The notes: generated by a model from the sequence alone, not told the origin. Positions 37,541 to 47,985 are shown, counted from the stretch's first letter. The stretch: DNA of 61,073 nucleotides from Gardnerella coleohominis (GCF_002896555.1 NZ_MNLH01000008.1:1-61073), one strand, 5' to 3'. Made by a program: numbers and translations.

Positions 37541-40500
37541 ATGGTATCAAAATCTAGAAAACACGCGCGTACTGTTAAGTTAAATTCTGCAGTAAATAAT
37601 GCGATTGAAAAGGCTGTTGACGCTCGCAAAGTGGCGGCGTTTACGATTGGTGCTGCTGGCGTATTGGCTGGTGCGGCATTTGCTTTTGGAGCAACTCCGG
37701 CAATGGCGGCGGAGGCTGGTACTACTCCTGATACTAAGCCGGCTCCTGTGACTGCTGGTGAGAAGCCTGGTGCTGATGCTGGTAAGAAGGATGAGACTGG
37801 TAAGAAGGCTGATGCTAAGCCTGAAGTTAAGGAAAATGAAGCTAAGGAAGCTGATAAGAATAATCAAGCTGACGGGAAGTCTGCTACAGACGAGAAGACT
37901 GACAATAATACTTTAAAGAATGCTCACAAGACTAAGGATAACAAGTCTAAGCTTGAACAGAATTTATCTAAGGAGAAGAAAGCTTCTACGCAGTCTGTAG
38001 TAAAGACTGATGGCCAGGCTGACGTTACTAAGACTGAGACTGGGTCGAAGGTTGAGAGCATTGCGTCTGTAGATAATCAAGATGCAAAACAGGATTCTGA
38101 AGAAACTGGCACTCCTGCGGGATCTGTTGTAAATAAGCGTACAAGGCGTTCGCTAGATGAAAAGAAGCAGGCTGAGCCTACTAAGGATGCTCAGGCTGAA
38201 AATCAGGATCGCGCTTCTGATGGTACAGCAAGTCAAGATTCTAATAAAATTAAGCCTGACACAAAGGATACTACTAATACAAAGATTAGTATTGATGAGA
38301 ATAACGCTGAAACTATGCCTAATATGTATGGCTGGGGAAGCTCAGACAATACATACAGCGTAGATGGTGAAAAGCATACTGTTACTTTCAATTTTGCAAA
38401 GCCAACAGATGGTGGCAAGATTACCAATATTGCTATTTTCCCTGCTCAAAACAATGGTTTGACTAACGATAAGAGCAAGAGGGGTGCTGAATACTATTCT
38501 GGCGATACTAAGATGCACCAGAGCTTCTCTGGTAACTATACGTTTAAGCCGAATGATGATGGCTCTGCTACTCTTACGATGAGCAATCTTTTTAGGGATG
38601 GTAACCTTAATGGTGGCGCTGAGGCGTATGCTGCAAACCGTTCTATTTTTGTGTATGTAACTAAAGATGGTACTACAACTGTTTATAAAACGAATGCATT
38701 CCGTGCTGCAACGCTTGTGCCACCAAAGACAGCTGGATCAGTTGTGCTTAAGTATAATCAGCCTCTTACGAAAGAGCAGATTCAAGCAGCAATTACTGCT
38801 GCTGCTAATGCTGAAACAGCTCGTAAAGATAAGAAGTCTGTGAACGATCAGCTTACTGCAGCAAGTACATCGAAGGGTGTATTTACCAGGGAGAATGGTA
38901 AAGCGGTACAAGTTGCCGATACCACTGATGGCAAGCTTAGCGTAAAGTCTTCGGATGCCTACGATGCAAAGCAGTTTGCGGATATTAATAAGGAAACATC
39001 AGTTCAAGGCGCAACAAATAAAACTTATGTAGCCGGATCTAAGACGCTTAACACCTATATGGTTACGGATTTGGGCTTTAAGTCCGGGGCTATTCCGCTT
39101 ACGGTTGCGCGCTACGATGATCGCATTGATAAGCCAATTGTGGAAGACACAACTAATGTTTCGACTGAAGTTAAGGAAGATATTAAGAAGAAGCTTGCAA
39201 AGATTAACGGCGTAACTCCAGACAAAATCACGTTTGACGGAGATGACAATGCTGTAATCCACTTTGATGGTGTGGATGAAAAGGATGCTCCTAAGATTGC
39301 TCTGCGCGATCTTGTGTTGAAGAAGATTGCAGAGGAGCAGATTACTGTTCCTGCAAACGATAAAGCAGTCTTTGTTGCTAACCCACTTGCTTATTCCGAT
39401 GCTGAGATTAAGAGCATTAAGAAGGCTATTTACGAAGCTAATAAAGGCAATAAAGAACTTGGCTTAAGTGAAAATGACTACGAGAAGCAGATTTCACTTG
39501 AATATCTTCAGGGCAATCTTACTGCAACTGGTGATTCTAATAAGGGCATCTCGAATGGTCAGGCGGAAAATACGATTACCGTTAAGATCAAGACCGACAA
39601 GTCAGTTGCTGAGTTTAAGTCTGATGTAAAGGCGCGCAAGCTTACAAAGCTTCCAAACATTCGCACGGATTACAACGTTACTTGGACTAAAGACAAGATT
39701 GATGGCCGCACCTCCGATGAAGGTCTTTCCTGGAGCGAAGACCATAAGACCATTATCTACCGTTACGATCCAACTGCGGCACAAGAGTTTGATACAAATA
39801 AGATTCTTGGTTTGCTGAAAGCTACACCAAAGGAGACAAACCCTGGCTTGCGTGAACTTACAGGCGGCGAAGCGCTCGACCATGAAGGCGCAGATGGACA
39901 AGCTAAGAAGTCGCATGTGGGTTACGCGCTTAAAGATGGACAGCCTACAACTGAGTTGTCGCTCGGTAATATGGACGGCGCTTACTGGAAATATAGTCGT
40001 CAGGTTGATAATTCTGGTGTGGACCTCGGCGATGCAGAGTCGAATGCAGGTTCGTATTCTTGGGATAAAGACGCTAAGCCTGTAGTAGTTGCTGCTAAAC
40101 AAGACAAGGTATATAAAGCTCGCTTGTTTGTTTTGCCGTATGGATTGACGATGTACAGAAACATTTACATGGAAAACGGCGATCAACCTTGGAATACGCC
40201 TAAAGCGATTAACGTTATCTTTGTGCCGCAGACGAATCATAAGAAGGCTGATCTTAAGGCATCTGTTGATAAGCATACGGTGACGAATGATGACAAGAAG
40301 ACTCCAACCGATTCTGCATATTACAACGCATCGGAAGCTAAGAAGGCTGCGTATGATGAGGCGTTGAAGAAAGCTAATGATGCGTTGAAGGAAGCTGGTG
40401 ATACGGAGGATTCCAAGCTGTCTGAAGAGCTTAAGGCACGTATCGATAACGCAACGATTAGGTTGGATAAGGCTCGTGCGGCTCTTGATGGTGATAAGAC

Positions 40501-43500
40501 TGACAAGACTAAGCTCGAGCAAGATATTAAAGATCAAGGTAATCCTAAGAAGGACAACACAGCTGCAAGCGGCACGTATGAGACTGACAAGTATAAGAAT
40601 GTTACTGAGCCTTCCTTCCTGAAGGATGACGGAAAAACTCCTGATACTAAGAAGAATGAGGCTGCAAGCGCAGCTAAAACAGCTTATGATGAGGCACTTG
40701 CTGCAGCTGAGAAGGTAAAAGCCGACGATAACGCTACGCAAAAGGCTGTTGACGATGCTAAGGCTAAGCTTGACGCTGCACGTAAGGAGCTTGATAAGTA
40801 CACCACCAACAAGGATAAGCTTAATGCTGCTATTGCTGAGCATGGTAAGGTGAAGGATGGTAGGGACGCTCAAGGCGCTCAAACGATTGCAAACGCTGAC
40901 CCAGCATATCAAAACGCAACTGATGCAGAGCGTACAGCTTACGATAACGCTGTAAAGAAGGCAAACGAACTTTCTAAGGATCCAACCGCTTCTCAGAAGG
41001 AAGTCAACGACGCGATTACAGCTCTTGAGACTGCTAAGAAAGCGCTTGATGCCAAGGCAACGAATAAGGCGAAGCTTGCTGCTGCTGTTCAGCAAACCTT
41101 CGATAACCCTGATCCTGATAATGTTAATGGCAAAAAGAGTACCTTCTATCAGAATGCTCTTAATAAGAAGAACAATGGATCAGATGACGAAAAAACTAAG
41201 GCTGCTGCTGCTATTAAAGCATATGATGATGCTCTGAAGGCAGCTAAAGACCTTCTTGAAGATAAGAATGGCAAAGCAACTCAAGCTCAAGTTGATGCTG
41301 CAGTAAAAGCATTAACTGATGCTGAAGATAAGCTCCATAACTATTCAACTGACAAGAACGATCTTACGAAAGCACTTGCAGACAATATTGATGGCTATTT
41401 GAAGCCAGCGTACTTCAATGCATTCGATAAGTCATTTGGTGCGGGTGCTGATGCTGAGGCTGCTAAGAAAGCATTCAAAGAGTACAACGATGCCTATCAT
41501 GCGGCCAAGGAGCTGAAGGCAAAGTTTGCTAAAACTAATCCAGCTGAGCAGCCAACTGACGAAGACTGCAAAAAAGCTAAAGAAGCTCTTGAAAAGGCTC
41601 GTCAAGTTATAGATACGTATGCAACTGATACGAAGAAGCTGTCGGCAGCTTTCTGGAATGACATCGCTATTCAGAATAGCCCTGCGTATAAGAATGCAAA
41701 GGCGCTTGCTGTAAAGACGAATCCTACTGATGATGAAAAAGCTAAGGTAGAGGCTGCTAAGAAGATTAAGAAGGCATATGATGATGCGGTTGCTAAGCTG
41801 CACAAAGCATTTGAGAATAAGCTCGACAAGGATCCAGATGCACAAGACACTAAGATTCCTGATGCAAAGGGTGACCCGGCTTCCAAGAATTATCTTGATG
41901 GCATTCAGACACACGCAAATGGTGAGCCGCTTGATAGAGATGTCACGAAGATTCTGAAGGAAATGAACGACGCAGCTGCTGACTTGAACCAGTTTGCAAC
42001 CAAGACGGATAAGCTACAGGAATCCATCAACAAGGATACGGATACGCAGAAAGATCCAGCATACAAGAATGCTAAAGATCCGCATAAGCTGGATACCCAC
42101 GGCATGGAAGATACTTCTGGATATGACGCCATCAAGGAGAAGGCTACAGCTTACGACAATGCTTTGAAGGCTGCTAAAGCCTTGATGATCAAGCCTGACG
42201 CAACGCAAGAGGATGTAAACGCAGCGCTTAAGACGCTCGATGAAGCTCGTAAAGCTCTTGAGGGGTACAAGACTAATGTTGAAGACCTTAAGAAGAGCGT
42301 TGAAGCGCACGGTAGTACAGATGGTCCTGCAACTAAGGAAGGTACTGTTACTTCTGATGTGTATCGCAATGCGTCTGATCCGCACTTCTTAACTGCTGAT
42401 GGCAAGCCAGATGACACCAGGAACAACGCTGCTAAGGAAGCTAAGAAGGCATATGATGCAGCGCTGCTTAAGGCGCAGGACTTGCTCAAGAAGGCTGACG
42501 CTAAGAAAAATAAGACGCCTTTGGATGCGCAGCCAATTCAAAAAGAAATCGACGCCGCGTTGACAACGCTTAACGAAAAGCGTAAAGCACTTGATGTCTA
42601 TAAGACTGACACTTCTAAGCTTGATGAGGAAGCGAAGAAGTCTACTGCAGAAGGCGCTACAGTAGCCGATGCAGACTTTGAAGCTACGCCAGAGTTCAAG
42701 AACGCTAAAGCTAAGACAAGTAACGGTGTGGAAAACACAGATGTTACTGCTTATACGAAGGCGTTGAAGGATGCGCGTGGCTTACTTGCTAAGAAGGATT
42801 CCGCTACGCTTAGCGAACGTCCAACGCAACAGCAGATTAATGACGCGCTCGATGCCTTGAAGCAAGCTAAGAAGCAGATTGAAGACAACTACAAGACGGA
42901 TACTTCGAAGCTTGAAGAAGCTAAGAAGTATGCGGATGATGTATTCAAGAAGACGCCTGAATACAAGAATGCTCTTGCTAAGAAGGAGGCTGGAGATCAA
43001 GTTGCTATAAGTCGCTTGGGTAAAGATGGTGAGCAAACTGGCTTCGATAATGTTCTTAAGAAAGTTACCGATAAGCTCAATGATAATGACTGGAAAGGCA
43101 AGGTAACTCAAAAGTTCGTCGATAAGTTACTCGAGAAGTTACAAGAAGCTCAAGATAATATTACAAAGAATTATAAGACTGATGTAACTCCGCTTTCTAA
43201 CGAAGTCGGCGATAAGGATGGCAATGGCAATCCTGTAACTCCTAAATTTGAAGAGTCGATTCCGTATAAGAACGCTCTTGAAAAGAAGAACGCTGGCGAC
43301 ACTGATGCGACCTCAAAGCTGGAAGCTTACAACGAGAAGCTCAAGGCTGCACAGAAGATTATCAATCAGGTGAATAACCCAGATCCGAATGCTGATGTTG
43401 ATAAGCAGCCAACTAATGCTGATGTTAAGAAAGCTTTGGATGAGTTGCAACAGGTAAAGAAAGCTATCGATGACGCTTTTACGACCAAAGTTGACGCTCT

Positions 43501-44989
43501 TAAGAAAGAAACCAAAGAGCTTAAGGAAGACGGCGGAGCAAAGGAAGACAAAGACAAGTTCGAAAACTCTACTGAGTTTAAGAATGCGTCTGCCAAGACG
43601 GATGCTGACAGCAAAAAAGATGTGCAAACATACAAAGATGCTCTAAAGAAAGCTAATGAGCTTCTTGGCAAGTTCGATGAGAATGGTAAGCCAAAGGCTG
43701 ATGCTAAGGATGTTCCAACTCAGAAAGAAGTTGACGAGGCTCTTAAGAATCTGAAGGAAATTAAGGATAAGATTACTAAGAACTACGTCACTAGCCCGCA
43801 TGACTTGCAGCAAGAAGTTGATAAGTCTAAGGACGGCGATACTGATACCAGCACCGACGTATTCGAGAACACTCCTGCGTTCAAGAACGCTACTGCTAAG
43901 GGTGATGACGCTGCCAAGAAGGCTCTTGAAGACTATAACAAGAAGCTCCAGGATGCTAAGAATCTTCTCGATGCTTTTGATCGCTCTACTGGCAAGCCGA
44001 AGACCAAGCTTCCAACAGGCATGACTCAGGCTCCAACTCAAAAGCAGCTAGACGATGCTCTAAAGGCCTTGCAGGATGCTAAGAAGAAGATTGAAGACGA
44101 GTACAGCACAATCAAGTATGACTTGCGTAAGGAAGCTGATAATGATGGTGACTTCACTAAGTCTCCTGAGTATCAGAATGCTCAGGCTAAGGGTGATGAT
44201 GCGTCTAAGAAGGCTCTTGAGGATTACAAGAAGGCTTTGGATGATGCTAATTCTGTGCTTGATAATCCTAATGCTACGCAGTCTGAGGTTGATGAGGCTT
44301 TGAAGAAGCTTCAGGCTGCTAAGGATAAGCTTAGGGATGAGAATGGCACGGATAAGTCTAAGCTTCAGACTGAGGCTGATGATGATGCTAAGTTCCGTAA
44401 GTCTTTGTACTTCATTATTGGCAATAAGGATGATATTGAGGCTTACAACACTGCTTTGGCTGAGGCTAACAGTGTGCTTAGCGATTCTAATGCTACTCAG
44501 GCTCAGGTTGATGAGGCTTTGAGGAAGCTTAAGGCTGCTAAGTATAAGCTTAATCATCCGTTTGGCGCTGGCAGTGGTAGTGGAATCGGTAGCGGCTATG
44601 ACCCTAATGCTGGGAATGGTTTTGCTGTTGAGGCTAATGATTCTCAGAGTGCTTCGGTTGATAAGTCTGCCTTGCAAGTCGAAGTTAACAATGCTGTAGA
44701 CACTAGTGCAAACACTGCTGCTGCTAGAGCTTATAGGCAGGCTTTGGCTGAAGCTAAGCGCGTGCTTGCTGATAAGAATGCTACTCAGGCTCAGGTTGAT
44801 GAGGCTTTGAGGAAGCTTCAGGCTGCTAAGTCTGCGTTGCTTAATAGTTTGCGTGGTGCTTCTGGTAATGCTGGTGGTCTTGCTAAGACTGGTGCTGAGA
44901 CTGGATTGTTCGCAAGTGTTGCTGCAATCTTCGCTGGACTTGGTGTTGCAGGCGTAGCGTCTCGCCGCCGTAAGCATTCTAACGAGTAG
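37541..44989 (+). CDS. Giant FIVAR-repeat surface adhesin with LAKTG sorting signal
   Basis: 2482 residues from ATG 37541 (GAAGGAG 6 nt upstream). An extended signal peptide (AAFTIGAAGVLAGAAFAFGA, cleavage after PAMAAEAG) is followed by a Lys/Asp/Thr-rich linker (about 45-240), a beta-rich N-terminal region (about 240-900, starting PNMYGWGSSDNTYSVDGEKH) and then about 16 helical repeats of 70-125 residues (from about 900 to 2430). Each repeat carries a (Y)KNA motif, a Y..AL..A..LL segment and NATQ(A/S)(E/Q)VD.AL..L..A...L, the FIVAR-domain pattern of Ebh-type proteins. LAKTG, a hydrophobic helix and RRRKHSNE close the protein. It is thought to be a long wall-anchored fibre for host or extracellular-matrix binding; the ligand is not predictable. 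Confidence 0.92.
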   Translation: MVSKSRKHARTVKLNSAVNNAIEKAVDARKVAAFTIGAAGVLAGAAFAFGATPAMAAEAGTTPDTKPAPVTAGEKPGADAGKKDETGKKADAKPEVKENEAKEADKNNQADGKSATDEKTDNNTLKNAHKTKDNKSKLEQNLSKEKKASTQSVVKTDGQADVTKTETGSKVESIASVDNQDAKQDSEETGTPAGSVVNKRTRRSLDEKKQAEPTKDAQAENQDRASDGTASQDSNKIKPDTKDTTNTKISIDENNAETMPNMYGWGSSDNTYSVDGEKHTVTFNFAKPTDGGKITNIAIFPAQNNGLTNDKSKRGAEYYSGDTKMHQSFSGNYTFKPNDDGSATLTMSNLFRDGNLNGGAEAYAANRSIFVYVTKDGTTTVYKTNAFRAATLVPPKTAGSVVLKYNQPLTKEQIQAAITAAANAETARKDKKSVNDQLTAASTSKGVFTRENGKAVQVADTTDGKLSVKSSDAYDAKQFADINKETSVQGATNKTYVAGSKTLNTYMVTDLGFKSGAIPLTVARYDDRIDKPIVEDTTNVSTEVKEDIKKKLAKINGVTPDKITFDGDDNAVIHFDGVDEKDAPKIALRDLVLKKIAEEQITVPANDKAVFVANPLAYSDAEIKSIKKAIYEANKGNKELGLSENDYEKQISLEYLQGNLTATGDSNKGISNGQAENTITVKIKTDKSVAEFKSDVKARKLTKLPNIRTDYNVTWTKDKIDGRTSDEGLSWSEDHKTIIYRYDPTAAQEFDTNKILGLLKATPKETNPGLRELTGGEALDHEGADGQAKKSHVGYALKDGQPTTELSLGNMDGAYWKYSRQVDNSGVDLGDAESNAGSYSWDKDAKPVVVAAKQDKVYKARLFVLPYGLTMYRNIYMENGDQPWNTPKAINVIFVPQTNHKKADLKASVDKHTVTNDDKKTPTDSAYYNASEAKKAAYDEALKKANDALKEAGDTEDSKLSEELKARIDNATIRLDKARAALDGDKTDKTKLEQDIKDQGNPKKDNTAASGTYETDKYKNVTEPSFLKDDGKTPDTKKNEAASAAKTAYDEALAAAEKVKADDNATQKAVDDAKAKLDAARKELDKYTTNKDKLNAAIAEHGKVKDGRDAQGAQTIANADPAYQNATDAERTAYDNAVKKANELSKDPTASQKEVNDAITALETAKKALDAKATNKAKLAAAVQQTFDNPDPDNVNGKKSTFYQNALNKKNNGSDDEKTKAAAAIKAYDDALKAAKDLLEDKNGKATQAQVDAAVKALTDAEDKLHNYSTDKNDLTKALADNIDGYLKPAYFNAFDKSFGAGADAEAAKKAFKEYNDAYHAAKELKAKFAKTNPAEQPTDEDCKKAKEALEKARQVIDTYATDTKKLSAAFWNDIAIQNSPAYKNAKALAVKTNPTDDEKAKVEAAKKIKKAYDDAVAKLHKAFENKLDKDPDAQDTKIPDAKGDPASKNYLDGIQTHANGEPLDRDVTKILKEMNDAAADLNQFATKTDKLQESINKDTDTQKDPAYKNAKDPHKLDTHGMEDTSGYDAIKEKATAYDNALKAAKALMIKPDATQEDVNAALKTLDEARKALEGYKTNVEDLKKSVEAHGSTDGPATKEGTVTSDVYRNASDPHFLTADGKPDDTRNNAAKEAKKAYDAALLKAQDLLKKADAKKNKTPLDAQPIQKEIDAALTTLNEKRKALDVYKTDTSKLDEEAKKSTAEGATVADADFEATPEFKNAKAKTSNGVENTDVTAYTKALKDARGLLAKKDSATLSERPTQQQINDALDALKQAKKQIEDNYKTDTSKLEEAKKYADDVFKKTPEYKNALAKKEAGDQVAISRLGKDGEQTGFDNVLKKVTDKLNDNDWKGKVTQKFVDKLLEKLQEAQDNITKNYKTDVTPLSNEVGDKDGNGNPVTPKFEESIPYKNALEKKNAGDTDATSKLEAYNEKLKAAQKIINQVNNPDPNADVDKQPTNADVKKALDELQQVKKAIDDAFTTKVDALKKETKELKEDGGAKEDKDKFENSTEFKNASAKTDADSKKDVQTYKDALKKANELLGKFDENGKPKADAKDVPTQKEVDEALKNLKEIKDKITKNYVTSPHDLQQEVDKSKDGDTDTSTDVFENTPAFKNATAKGDDAAKKALEDYNKKLQDAKNLLDAFDRSTGKPKTKLPTGMTQAPTQKQLDDALKALQDAKKKIEDEYSTIKYDLRKEADNDGDFTKSPEYQNAQAKGDDASKKALEDYKKALDDANSVLDNPNATQSEVDEALKKLQAAKDKLRDENGTDKSKLQTEADDDAKFRKSLYFIIGNKDDIEAYNTALAEANSVLSDSNATQAQVDEALRKLKAAKYKLNHPFGAGSGSGIGSGYDPNAGNGFAVEANDSQSASVDKSALQVEVNNAVDTSANTAAARAYRQALAEAKRVLADKNATQAQVDEALRKLQAAKSALLNSLRGASGNAGGLAKTGAETGLFASVAAIFAGLGVAGVASRRRKHSNE

Positions 44990-45003
44990 TTTCGCTCATA
45001 ACT

Positions 45004-45050
45004 AAAATCCCTCGCAGGTTATCTTCCGATAATCCGCGAGGGATTTTTGT
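45004..45050 (+). terminator. Terminator of the giant surface protein gene
   Basis: AAATCCCTCGC pairs with GCGAGGGATTT and TTATC with GATAA inside it; TTTTTG follows. Confidence 0.9.
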
Positions 45051-45123
45051 ATATGCTATTACATCCGCCAAACTGTTTGCGCATAGAGTGTGATGGATGG
45101 ATGTTGTTTGCTCGAACCTGCTT

Positions 45124-45360
45124 TGCTATTAGTTAGGCAGAGATTTGAGATTTTTCGCAGCGAATAGAACTTGACTTCAAGTAAACAAAATCAAGAACAC
45201 CTCCCCGATTTTGTTTACCGACACGCTACTTAAGTAAACAAAACCAAGAACACTTCCCCGATTTTGTTTATCGACACGCCCAATAAGTCCACAAAATCAA
45301 GAACCCTACCCCGATTTTGTTTACTTACAGAGCACTATGCTGCTTTAAGCTCGGTCGATT
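45124..45360. repeat. Dispersed repeat cluster with a three-copy 53-bp palindromic array
   Basis: The inverted AAATCTCTGCCTA-type motif (45124-45160) is followed by three units starting at 45181, 45234 and 45287, exactly 53 bp apart. Unit 1 is GTAAACAAAATC ... GATTTTGTTTAC with perfect 12-bp arms; the others have one or two changes. The cluster ends with a GAATCGACCGAGC-type block (inverted) near 45340. There is no gene between 44990 and 45370. Confidence 0.88.
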
Positions 45361-45370
45361 CGCGAAAAAC

Positions 45371-47629
45371 TCACCTAAGAACAATTAGGCGCTGAGTAGG
45401 TCTTGTCATAGCAACATAAACGTCTGCAGCGGCAGTCATTTGCGAAGAAGCTTCATCCTCAATCAACTCAGGCTTAATAAGCACAACAGCGTCATACTCC
45501 AAGCCTTTAACATCTTCAGCACTGCACACGCTTACTTGCGCATCGTCATAATGCTCAGAAAGCTGCCTGTTAAGCTGCTCCCATTGCGAGCTAGAAATAT
45601 TATCCCGAAGCGTATTGTAAACGAGTTCTCGAGTCTTTTTAAGCATTGATTTAGGCGTGATAATCGTCACGCGACCAGTACCGTCATCTGAAACAAACTC
45701 GTGGAACAAGTCTACGCAATATTTAGCAAGAGAAGCGTCAAGATCTGAATCATTCGCATAATTTTGCATAACTAAAGAGCCTGGAACAGAACGAACAGCG
45801 CTAACGGTTGAAATATACAATCCGGATTTAGTTGCTAAATCGCCAGCGGCTTCAGAAACTTCACGAGGATTACGATAATTTATAGTCAACTCGTACAAAT
45901 CCCAATTATCCTTGCCGAAAACAGGATTCATACTCGCATGCCATCTATGAGTTCCGCCAAGAGCAGAAGTTTGAGCAACGTCGCCAACAATCGTAAACGA
46001 GCGAGAAGGGCATCTGCGAACAAGCATTCGCCAATCCATTGGCGTTAATTCTTGAGCCTCGTCCACAACAATATGGCCATAAGTCCATTCGCGATCCGCT
46101 GCTGCGCGCTGAGCTGCAATACTTGAATCGCATCCGTTTAAGTTGTCAAGAAGCATGTCTGCAGTTATCAAACCATTGCCAATACCAGCTTGAGCTAAAG
46201 TATCTGACGCGATTTGACGTTCGGTTGCAAGTTGCGCTTGCTGAGCTGCATTGCGATTTTCGCCTTTAGGATCTGGGCCAAGCAATTCCATAGCTTCGTC
46301 CAAAAGAGGAATATCCGATTTCGTAATAGGACTTCCTTTAGGGCGAATCAAAGATTGTATTTGCTCGTCTGAAAGCCATGGAGCGGCCGCGCGTAATTGC
46401 TGAGGCTTAGAGAATAATTGATCGATAAGCCAAGTGCCGCGCATTGGGAGCCAAGCTAAATTAAGAGTTACGCGAATTTTATCGTCTAAACGCAATTGAG
46501 ATAGAACGTCGTCAAGCTCTGAATTTTGGGGAGCGTAATCCAATTGTTCTATATAACGATTTTTCAGAGCGCTGAGTACTGATTTAACAAAGGTTGTGCG
46601 CGCAAGATTGTGCGGCTGATGAGTGCTTTTAGCATCCGATTGGGCTTGTAAAATATCTTCGCGCGTTAAAGGTATTGCGAAACCGTTTATGCGAACGGTA
46701 GGAAGCTCTTTTGGCACGCGGATTCTAGCTTCGATAGCATTCGAAATAGCTAGGTGCATGCGGAACATGCCTTTGAGTTTAGCGACTTCCGGACTATCTT
46801 CAGCGGTCGCTTCGATTCCAGGAATCAGATTTGCTATTGTGCGACTTACAACCCCAGTTTCGCCTAAAGATGGCAGAACTTGGTCAATATAACGCAGGAA
46901 TGCGGTGCTTGGGCCAACAACTAGTACGCCAGCGTTTTCAAGTTTTCGGCGATGCGTGTAAAGCAAGTATGCTGCGCGGTGCAAAGCGACGGCTGTTTTT
47001 CCAGTTCCAGGGCCGCCTTGAACAACAATAGGGCGATTTAACGAAGCGCGAATAATGCGATCTTGCTCTGCTTGGATTGTGGCAACAATATCCGTCATTT
47101 TGCCGGTTCTGCGCGAGCCGAGTGATGCGAGCAATGCGCCTTCGCCGGTAAGTGTGCCACGTTCAGAAGCGTTACTTACCTCATCTGAATTAACGTCGAG
47201 CACTTCGTCTTCGACTCCAACGACGTCGCGGAAACGAAGCGTGATATGCCTGCGCATAACGATGTCTCCGTGATTAGAAGGCGTGGCTTCATAGAATGGC
47301 CGCGCAGCTTCAGCACGCCAGTCAGTTAAAAGCGAATCCAAATTTTTGTCGAGCAAACCCATGCGGCCAATGTAGTGGCGTACTCCTGAAGCACTATCGA
47401 TGCGTCCGAACACGAGTCGATCTTCTACAGCGCGCAATTGCATAAGGCGATCTTCGTACATAGTTGCAAAAGAGTCGCGTTCTGTACGCTGAGTAGGAGA
47501 GCCATGTGAACCTGCTGCTCGAATTGCGTCAAGACGAGTGCGCGCATCTTTGCGTAAGTCGTCTAAGCGTTCGTAAGCGCGATTCACATTTCCTTGTTCT
47601 TCGCTGATTTGTGAGGAGTACGTAGACAT
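45371..47629 (-). CDS. helD: HelD/HelR-type UvrD-like helicase, RNA polymerase recycling factor
   Basis: 752 residues. An N-terminal coiled coil (about 5-80) precedes the superfamily 1 motor. Walker A GGPGTGKT is at 205-212; the Walker B-like motif DEAQELTPMDWRML, the TIVGDVAQ motif III, and the C-terminal YVAMTRPTQRL motif VI follow. The architecture fits HelD, which removes and recycles stalled RNA polymerase; actinobacterial relatives (HelR) protect against rifampicin. UvrD/PcrA would be longer and lack the N-terminal arm. The SD is weak. The gene stands alone between repeat clusters. Confidence 0.87.
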   Translation of the reverse strand: MSTYSSQISEEQGNVNRAYERLDDLRKDARTRLDAIRAAGSHGSPTQRTERDSFATMYEDRLMQLRAVEDRLVFGRIDSASGVRHYIGRMGLLDKNLDSLLTDWRAEAARPFYEATPSNHGDIVMRRHITLRFRDVVGVEDEVLDVNSDEVSNASERGTLTGEGALLASLGSRRTGKMTDIVATIQAEQDRIIRASLNRPIVVQGGPGTGKTAVALHRAAYLLYTHRRKLENAGVLVVGPSTAFLRYIDQVLPSLGETGVVSRTIANLIPGIEATAEDSPEVAKLKGMFRMHLAISNAIEARIRVPKELPTVRINGFAIPLTREDILQAQSDAKSTHQPHNLARTTFVKSVLSALKNRYIEQLDYAPQNSELDDVLSQLRLDDKIRVTLNLAWLPMRGTWLIDQLFSKPQQLRAAAPWLSDEQIQSLIRPKGSPITKSDIPLLDEAMELLGPDPKGENRNAAQQAQLATERQIASDTLAQAGIGNGLITADMLLDNLNGCDSSIAAQRAAADREWTYGHIVVDEAQELTPMDWRMLVRRCPSRSFTIVGDVAQTSALGGTHRWHASMNPVFGKDNWDLYELTINYRNPREVSEAAGDLATKSGLYISTVSAVRSVPGSLVMQNYANDSDLDASLAKYCVDLFHEFVSDDGTGRVTIITPKSMLKKTRELVYNTLRDNISSSQWEQLNRQLSEHYDDAQVSVCSAEDVKGLEYDAVVLIKPELIEDEASSQMTAAADVYVAMTRPTQRLIVLR

Positions 47630-47985
47630 TTTGGTCCGTTCTAGTTGGTATCAATCTGCTATCGTTTGCTTTTTTTGTAATTGATTTTGCAAGTTTTATA
47701 TTACTGATATGCATTTTGCGAGTTGCGTTTATAACTTTCGCGAGCATATCTTAATGCTTAAAAACTAGGCGTTTAAGTATATCTCGAGGCGTATACGTAA
47801 TTAATGGGATTTTGTCGACTATAAGATTTTGTCTACTATAGGATTTTGTCTACTATAGGATTTTTGTTGACTATAGGATTTTGCACATTATTTGTATATT
47901 ATTTGCACATTTAGCCTATTTTTAAGGTGTAATAACAGGTGAAAAACGTTGATATATCAACTCTCCACGACGAGACATCACAGAG
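47630..47985. repeat. Gap with a 17-bp tandem repeat
   Basis: The unit GGATTTTGTCTACTATA occurs four and a half times between 47807 and 47883, with small changes. The remainder is AT-rich and shows no gene; it may contain the helD promoter. Confidence 0.75.

Noticed and set aside
37526..37541. Earlier start codon for the giant adhesin
   Set aside because: The GTG at 37526 overlaps the SD; ATG 37541 has GAAGGAG at the right distance.
39602..41095. 497-codon minus-strand ORF opposite the giant adhesin
   Set aside because: It mirrors the biased Ala/Lys/Asp codons of the sense gene; no SD or protein features that cannot be explained that way.
45178..45330. CRISPR array (regularly spaced repeats)
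   Set aside because: The whole 53-bp period is repeated, so there are no unique spacers, only three units, and no cas genes are nearby.
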